Shown piece after piece: positions 59,993 to 64,000 of a stretch of DNA of 64,000 nt. Origin of the DNA: Fischerella sp. CENA71 (lineage in GTDB: Bacteria; Cyanobacteriota; Cyanobacteriia; Cyanobacteriales; Nostocaceae). The first letter of the stretch is position 1. Every line of letters starts with the position of its first letter. Location: assembly GCA_024239075.1 (NCBI GenBank), contig JANBVI010000064.1, positions 62,001 to 126,000 of the forward strand, read 5' to 3'. The notes under the pieces were generated by a model. The model was given only the letters and a program-made list of their open reading frames with translations. It was not told the DNA's origin and did not search any database. The translations under genes were made by a program, and so were the position numbers.

Positions 59993-61864
59993 TCAGCGAT
60001 CGCTGACTTTTGCTTTTAGAGAAGCAAAATGTTTTCCACCAAGTTCAATTTGACCTTGTGTACACCCAGTTTTCAATCTTTCTACTAGATATTCCAAATC
60101 ATGAGCTATAAAATTTGTGCCATGATCTGGTTCTACCAAACTTACGAGAGCTGTATTTTCTACCTCTTGATTTGCCAAGCTAGAAATACCCAGAAAATTT
60201 AGTACTCCTGATTCATAAGTTCCACAAGGAACTGAAGGGTTGTTTACTCCAACATAATATTCATTTGCTTTAAACCATTCAGATGCTGGGTAGCCGTGAA
60301 AATGAACTATTGGCGCACCATTTTTAATAATTTCTGGTGTGTATAAGGCAGCAGATAAACTAATAGCAAGCATGACATAGATATCATAAGAAGGTTTGAT
60401 ATCTACTAATTCTGGGTGAATACCCTGTGGTAATTGCAAAAATAACTTTTCTTTCAAACCAATCCGAATAATATCGCTTTCAAGGTTTAAATCTGTTTTG
60501 TTTGAGCCTGAGCGAGAACTGACAAGCCAAATATCTGGAATCTGTTTAAATCTATATTCACCTTTGATCTTGGTTTTGATGTAATATCTACCTTGGTCAT
60601 TCTGACGAAATTCATCACTACTAAATCCCGCAACTGATAATAGATTTTGCCACTCATCTTCAGTAATTTCTGGCTGACCAACATATTGCGGAGGTTCAGC
60701 ATAAGCAACAAAACCATAAGAGACACCCGTCCTCCCATTTACAATGACGTTAACAATATCTCTATGAGATTTTCTTTTAATCACTTCACACAGTTTAAAG
60801 CCTGGTGGGAATAAACCTGTTGATGCCAGTTCATTACCTAATTTCACCAGTTTTGCAGCATAGCTAGATTCATGAGGATTATACTGTCCTAAAGTAAATC
60901 GACTCAATAAAAGTGGATATATTGGCACAAAAACTTTAGGCACTAATGAGTTTAAAACAAAGTCTTCTATCTCATTTTTAGGAAACACAGAATCAGAAAG
61001 ATTCATATTTAAAATTGAAATTTTTTCATGAGATACTCCAATTACCATCTCTGAGAATGTTCTAATAAGAGTGTTTAAACCAATATTAATTTTTTCTTGA
61101 TAAGAAATTAAAGGATTTGTAAAATCTTTATCTATTTCTGTCAAGGTAATTACTTGGGTATTAGTGGGATCTTCAATATATTTTGCTACATGATCTTCAG
61201 CCCAACTACTCAATTTTGCTATTCTAGAAACAGAAATTTCTCGATCTTTCAAGATAAAGCGAGAATACATTTTATACAAACTCTCTGCTGCTAATATACC
61301 CAACTTTTGGATACAGCGAGGAGATTTTTCCACATCAATTACTGCATCTATTTCTGATTTTACACTCCTAATTTTAAAGCTTTTATTTAATTTGCTTATT
61401 GGCAAAGTAATTTCATAACTTAATTCGGTTGTGGCTTCTTCCCAAGGTAAAATTTTTACTCCATAATCATTGAGTTTAGCTGCCAATTCTTCTTGAAATT
61501 TAATAACTTCTGGTTGCTTGTAAACTTTTGGCAATGGTCTAAATGTAATTGTTAGCTTTTGAGCCATAACTTTAGGATCAATCACTGGTGGCTTATATTC
61601 CACACTTGATTGTTCAATAAATCCCCCAATCAAACGACCAATTGTTTGTAGACTGAGTCCTATATCTAATGGAACAGAAGCAGCTTTTAGAGCAACATCT
61701 CTATCGCGTAGCAATGTCAAAATTTCAGTTTTATGAGCAGTTAGTTCTGCTTGTATTTCTGGTGTCATTACCCCTTTGGGAGAACGAAGATTTAGTTTAT
61801 TATCGTTAACCCACAAGTCAATACCATTTTGAGTCAGGTTTTCTAAAAGTTTATGTACATTCAT
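59993..61864 (-). CDS. TubC docking domain fused to a large domain of unknown function
   Basis: 623 residues. Residues 1-55 are a TubC N-terminal docking domain (LLENLTQNGIDLWVNDNKLN, RSPKGVMTPEIQAELTAHKTEILTLL), normally found at the start of NRPS/PKS proteins. The remaining 570 residues show no adenylation, condensation, ketosynthase or carrier motif I can recognise. The region is mixed alpha/beta; noticeable segments are LTITFRPLPKVYKQPEV, INVIVNGRTGVSYGFVAYA-like strands near residue 365-385 and PIVHFHGYPASEWFKANEYY near 522-541. It probably docks to an assembly-line partner, perhaps the condensation-like enzymes or a protein beyond the window. Confidence 0.75.
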   Translation of the reverse strand: MNVHKLLENLTQNGIDLWVNDNKLNLRSPKGVMTPEIQAELTAHKTEILTLLRDRDVALKAASVPLDIGLSLQTIGRLIGGFIEQSSVEYKPPVIDPKVMAQKLTITFRPLPKVYKQPEVIKFQEELAAKLNDYGVKILPWEEATTELSYEITLPISKLNKSFKIRSVKSEIDAVIDVEKSPRCIQKLGILAAESLYKMYSRFILKDREISVSRIAKLSSWAEDHVAKYIEDPTNTQVITLTEIDKDFTNPLISYQEKINIGLNTLIRTFSEMVIGVSHEKISILNMNLSDSVFPKNEIEDFVLNSLVPKVFVPIYPLLLSRFTLGQYNPHESSYAAKLVKLGNELASTGLFPPGFKLCEVIKRKSHRDIVNVIVNGRTGVSYGFVAYAEPPQYVGQPEITEDEWQNLLSVAGFSSDEFRQNDQGRYYIKTKIKGEYRFKQIPDIWLVSSRSGSNKTDLNLESDIIRIGLKEKLFLQLPQGIHPELVDIKPSYDIYVMLAISLSAALYTPEIIKNGAPIVHFHGYPASEWFKANEYYVGVNNPSVPCGTYESGVLNFLGISSLANQEVENTALVSLVEPDHGTNFIAHDLEYLVERLKTGCTQGQIELGGKHFASLKAKVSDR

Positions 61865-62082
61865 AGTTTCTCTATCTCAATATGGTTGTGTTTATACGGC
61901 TTCAAAAACAAAAATTTTCAGAAAATTTAACTGGTAAACAAATACAGTTGGCGAAAAATGAAATTAACACTGAAGAATTTGGATATTCACAATGGGAGTT
62001 AAATTTTGACTAGCAAGTTTAAATTGACATTCATCTAAAATCGCAAATCTAAATTATTGACTTCCCAAAGGGTGAGTTATTT

Positions 62083-62382
62083 TCAAATCTCAAAAGATTC
62101 AGAATCTACAAATTCTTCCGCTAAACGCTTGCTTAAGGCTTCAATAGTGGGATAATGCCACAACAGAATTAGAGACATCTTAAATCCAAACAATTTCTCT
62201 GCTCTACTGATAATAACCATCCCTTGTGCTGAATCTAAGCCGTAACTGTCTAAATGTTCTCGGATATCTATTTCATCTGGTTCAATTCCCAGCATCTCAG
62301 AAATGTTAGAGACTAGCCAGGCTTGTATTTCTTCTGCTGTGTAAGACTGTTTAGCACTTGAATTAATCAGAGACTGATTCAT
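62083..62382 (-). CDS. Free acyl/peptidyl carrier protein
   Basis: 99 residues with the phosphopantetheine site [10 protein letters not shown] (Ser about 52) in a complete four-helix carrier fold: [21 protein letters not shown], then [16 protein letters not shown] and [15 protein letters not shown]. It resembles the carrier domains of PKS/NRPS lines rather than the fatty acid synthase ACP. As a free protein next to a FAD halogenase it may hold the substrate while it is halogenated or oxidised. Confidence 0.92.
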   Translation of the reverse strand: MNQSLINSSAKQSYTAEEIQAWLVSNISEMLGIEPDEIDIREHLDSYGLDSAQGMVIISRAEKLFGFKMSLILLWHYPTIEALSKRLAEEFVDSESFEI

Positions 62383-62518
62383 ATTTATACCTATGAAATC
62401 AAAGGAATTTGAACAATACTGAAAATAGCGTTAGTTGTAAGGTAAGGTTTTTAAGTAGTAGCGTCTACACACCAATGTGTATAGGACTAAATTGATAGAA
62501 ATTTGTTCAAGTTTCTAA

Positions 62519-63985
62519 CTAATCAGGTGAAACGGCCGATTGCTCTGGATGATTGAGGTTATGGACTGGAGTAGTTGATAAAGCTGGATTGCTAACATTT
62601 TCATTTCTCAAGGATTCTACAGTTTTTGCGATCGCCTGTGGTGATTCTGAGTAGAACTCAAGATGTGTATTCCAACCTGACATGCCCAAAAACTTTTCAC
62701 ACACCCTACCAATCCCAATCAGAAGAATGCAGAACACCCAAGAACAATAAAGTACCAAATGAAACTCTTCGTAATACCCACTACCCCAGGCAACTAAGCG
62801 CCGCAATAGTGGATTGTTCCAGTGGTTGCTGTACTTGCCAGTCAGTTTAACAAGAATCTCCATGGAAACTCGATATTTGAGCATCTTGTACATGAGGCCC
62901 ATCGTTGTGGAAACATGAAAATGCTCCTTCTGACTCCACTTCTGGTAATGCTGTAAAAATTTCCTGTCCCAATTGTTCTTCAAAAACCCATCAATAGCAT
63001 CTGCTGCTTTTTCTGCCGAACGAAAGGCGAGGTGTACCCCAGACGAGAAAAGAGGATCAACAAAGAAATTAGCGTCTCCCACAAGAATCCAGCCATTACC
63101 CACAGACTGTTTTGAGGCGTAGGATAGATTGTGCAACATTCGGACTTTGGAAAATTGTTCGGCCTGCTCAAACCGCTCTTGGATAAACTTATACTGCCTA
63201 ATATAAGTGAGTAGAATTTCTTCTGGGCTTTTCTGCTTCCACCAAATTGTTCCTGGCTCATTCATTACCACTCCAATACTCATGATGTCTGATGCAAGCG
63301 GAATAAACCAGATCCAACCGTTTTCAATCAGGTATCCATTAAAGTAGCCTTGCTGAATATCAGAAGCACGAGTGACATGCTTGAAGTGTCCGAATACAGC
63401 TGAGGTTTTGATCGTTTTGTTCGGAGTCAGGAATTTACGGCTTCTGCTGATCAAAGCGTGCCGCCCTGAGCAATCAGCAATACATTTGGCTTTGGTAACA
63501 TATTCAATATTATCTTTACTTTTCCAACGGATTCCAGTTGCTTTGTCACCTTCCCAAAGAATTTCCTTGACTACTGCCTCCTCAAAGACTGTGACTCCCT
63601 CTTGACGAGCATGATTAAGCAGAAACAGATCAAACTCACTTCGCTCTACTTGATATGCATAAGGGCGCTGTTGAAGCCTTTGCGTGGGAAATTTATAAAA
63701 TTCTTGTCTGCTGTACTCGTATTCAGACTGCTGTGGATTCAGCCCAATCCGAATTTCCGTACCATATTTAAATGTGTAACCAAGATGCTGTAGTGGTTCA
63801 GCAATTCCTAGCTTTTCCCAGATTAGCTGGGTTGCAGGTAGGAGAGACTCGCCTACGTGAAAACGGGGAAATTTCTCGCGTTCGAGTACCAAAACCTGAT
63901 ATCCTTTCCGAAGCAGGAAAGTAGATAAAGTAGAGCCAGCAGGACCTCCTCCGATAACAACGACATCATAGTCACTATGATTCAT
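62519..63985 (-). CDS. FAD-dependent halogenase-type flavoenzyme
   Basis: 488 residues from ATG 63985; the frame stays open to the right edge through a TTG at 63997, so a longer form is possible. The FAD motif VVVIGGGPAGST is near the N-terminus, then FPRFHVGESLLPAT. The WxWxIP motif typical of halogenases is GWIWFIPL (about 230), and FVDPLFSSG (about 308-316) matches the halogenase FxxPxxSxG motif. A hydrophobic segment (LVLYCSWVFCILLIGIG) near residue 425 may bind a membrane or a lipidic substrate. With the neighbouring carrier protein it suggests carrier-bound chlorination or hydroxylation. Related non-halogenating flavin monooxygenases cannot be excluded. Confidence 0.85.
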   Translation of the reverse strand: MNHSDYDVVVIGGGPAGSTLSTFLLRKGYQVLVLEREKFPRFHVGESLLPATQLIWEKLGIAEPLQHLGYTFKYGTEIRIGLNPQQSEYEYSRQEFYKFPTQRLQQRPYAYQVERSEFDLFLLNHARQEGVTVFEEAVVKEILWEGDKATGIRWKSKDNIEYVTKAKCIADCSGRHALISRSRKFLTPNKTIKTSAVFGHFKHVTRASDIQQGYFNGYLIENGWIWFIPLASDIMSIGVVMNEPGTIWWKQKSPEEILLTYIRQYKFIQERFEQAEQFSKVRMLHNLSYASKQSVGNGWILVGDANFFVDPLFSSGVHLAFRSAEKAADAIDGFLKNNWDRKFLQHYQKWSQKEHFHVSTTMGLMYKMLKYRVSMEILVKLTGKYSNHWNNPLLRRLVAWGSGYYEEFHLVLYCSWVFCILLIGIGRVCEKFLGMSGWNTHLEFYSESPQAIAKTVESLRNENVSNPALSTTPVHNLNHPEQSAVSPD

Positions 63986-64000
63986 AAGATTGTTCAACTT

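Noticed and set aside
61882-62013. 43-residue plus-strand frame between the ACP and TubC genes
   Set aside because: Opposite to the operon, no ribosome site, no recognisable feature; probably chance.
1-64000. tRNA or rRNA genes
   Set aside because: No cloverleaf with a GTTCGA-type T-loop or rRNA core motif was found in any spacer by reading; a tRNAscan run would settle it.

Overview
The window reads as chromosome of a filamentous, probably heterocyst-type (Nostocales) cyanobacterium. The evidence is the very frequent HIP1 octamer GCGATCGC, moderately AT-rich intergenic DNA full of short cyanobacterial interspersed repeats, and marker genes: a BciB-type divinyl reductase, sucrose-phosphate phosphatase, MenD, a DUF3685 regulator, HpnB, Uma2 remnants and multi-PAS hybrid kinases. 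I found no rRNA, tRNA, IS transposase, prophage or CRISPR array.

Layout. 1-8.2 kb: the end of a WD40 protein, bciB, an SDR, a FluG-like amidohydrolase and a GH31 alpha-glucosidase. 8.3-12.1 kb: a large REC/PAS/GAF hybrid histidine kinase split by one in-frame TGA. 12.5-21.7 kb: an unknown membrane protein, a cyclic-peptide-type ABC exporter, hpnB, a DUF3685 pseudo-receiver protein, a flavoprotein disulfide reductase lacking its cysteines, cobD and hup. 22-26.5 kb: a small XRE unit with its own operator and terminator, a LysR remnant, and a TetR-controlled group (thioesterase, GST, a protein resembling styrene oxide isomerase, a second GST) with two matching palindromic operators. 26.8-31.6 kb: trmFO, an editing-domain-less thrS preceded by a hidden threonine-codon leader peptide and attenuator, and an M23 peptidase. 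31.8-40.5 kb: a giant alpha-2-macroglobulin lipoprotein divergent from a PBP1C gene; both carry in-frame copies of the local G-rich palindromic repeats. 40.7-51 kb: small proteins (including a 36-residue single-span peptide and an EPYxDPNx-repeat protein), GNAT, Rieske, Ap4A phosphorylase-like, ruvA/spp, pip, a 20-bp tandem array, HicB, menD and folB. 51.5-55.2 kb: a diguanylate cyclase, then a sugar-binding protein and permease.

55.3-64 kb (minus strand, probably continuing past the right edge) is a compact specialised-metabolism operon: FAD halogenase-type enzyme, free acyl carrier protein, TubC-docking-domain protein of unknown function, two tandem condensation-like acyltransferases, an epimerase/reductase and a DUF2141 protein, ending in an intrinsic terminator. 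I recognise no known product.

The strongest new signals are the threonine attenuator in front of thrS (30192-30325), the halogenase/ACP/TubC operon, the TetR/GST/isomerase-like detoxification group, and repeat elements that have become coding sequence in two cell-envelope genes.
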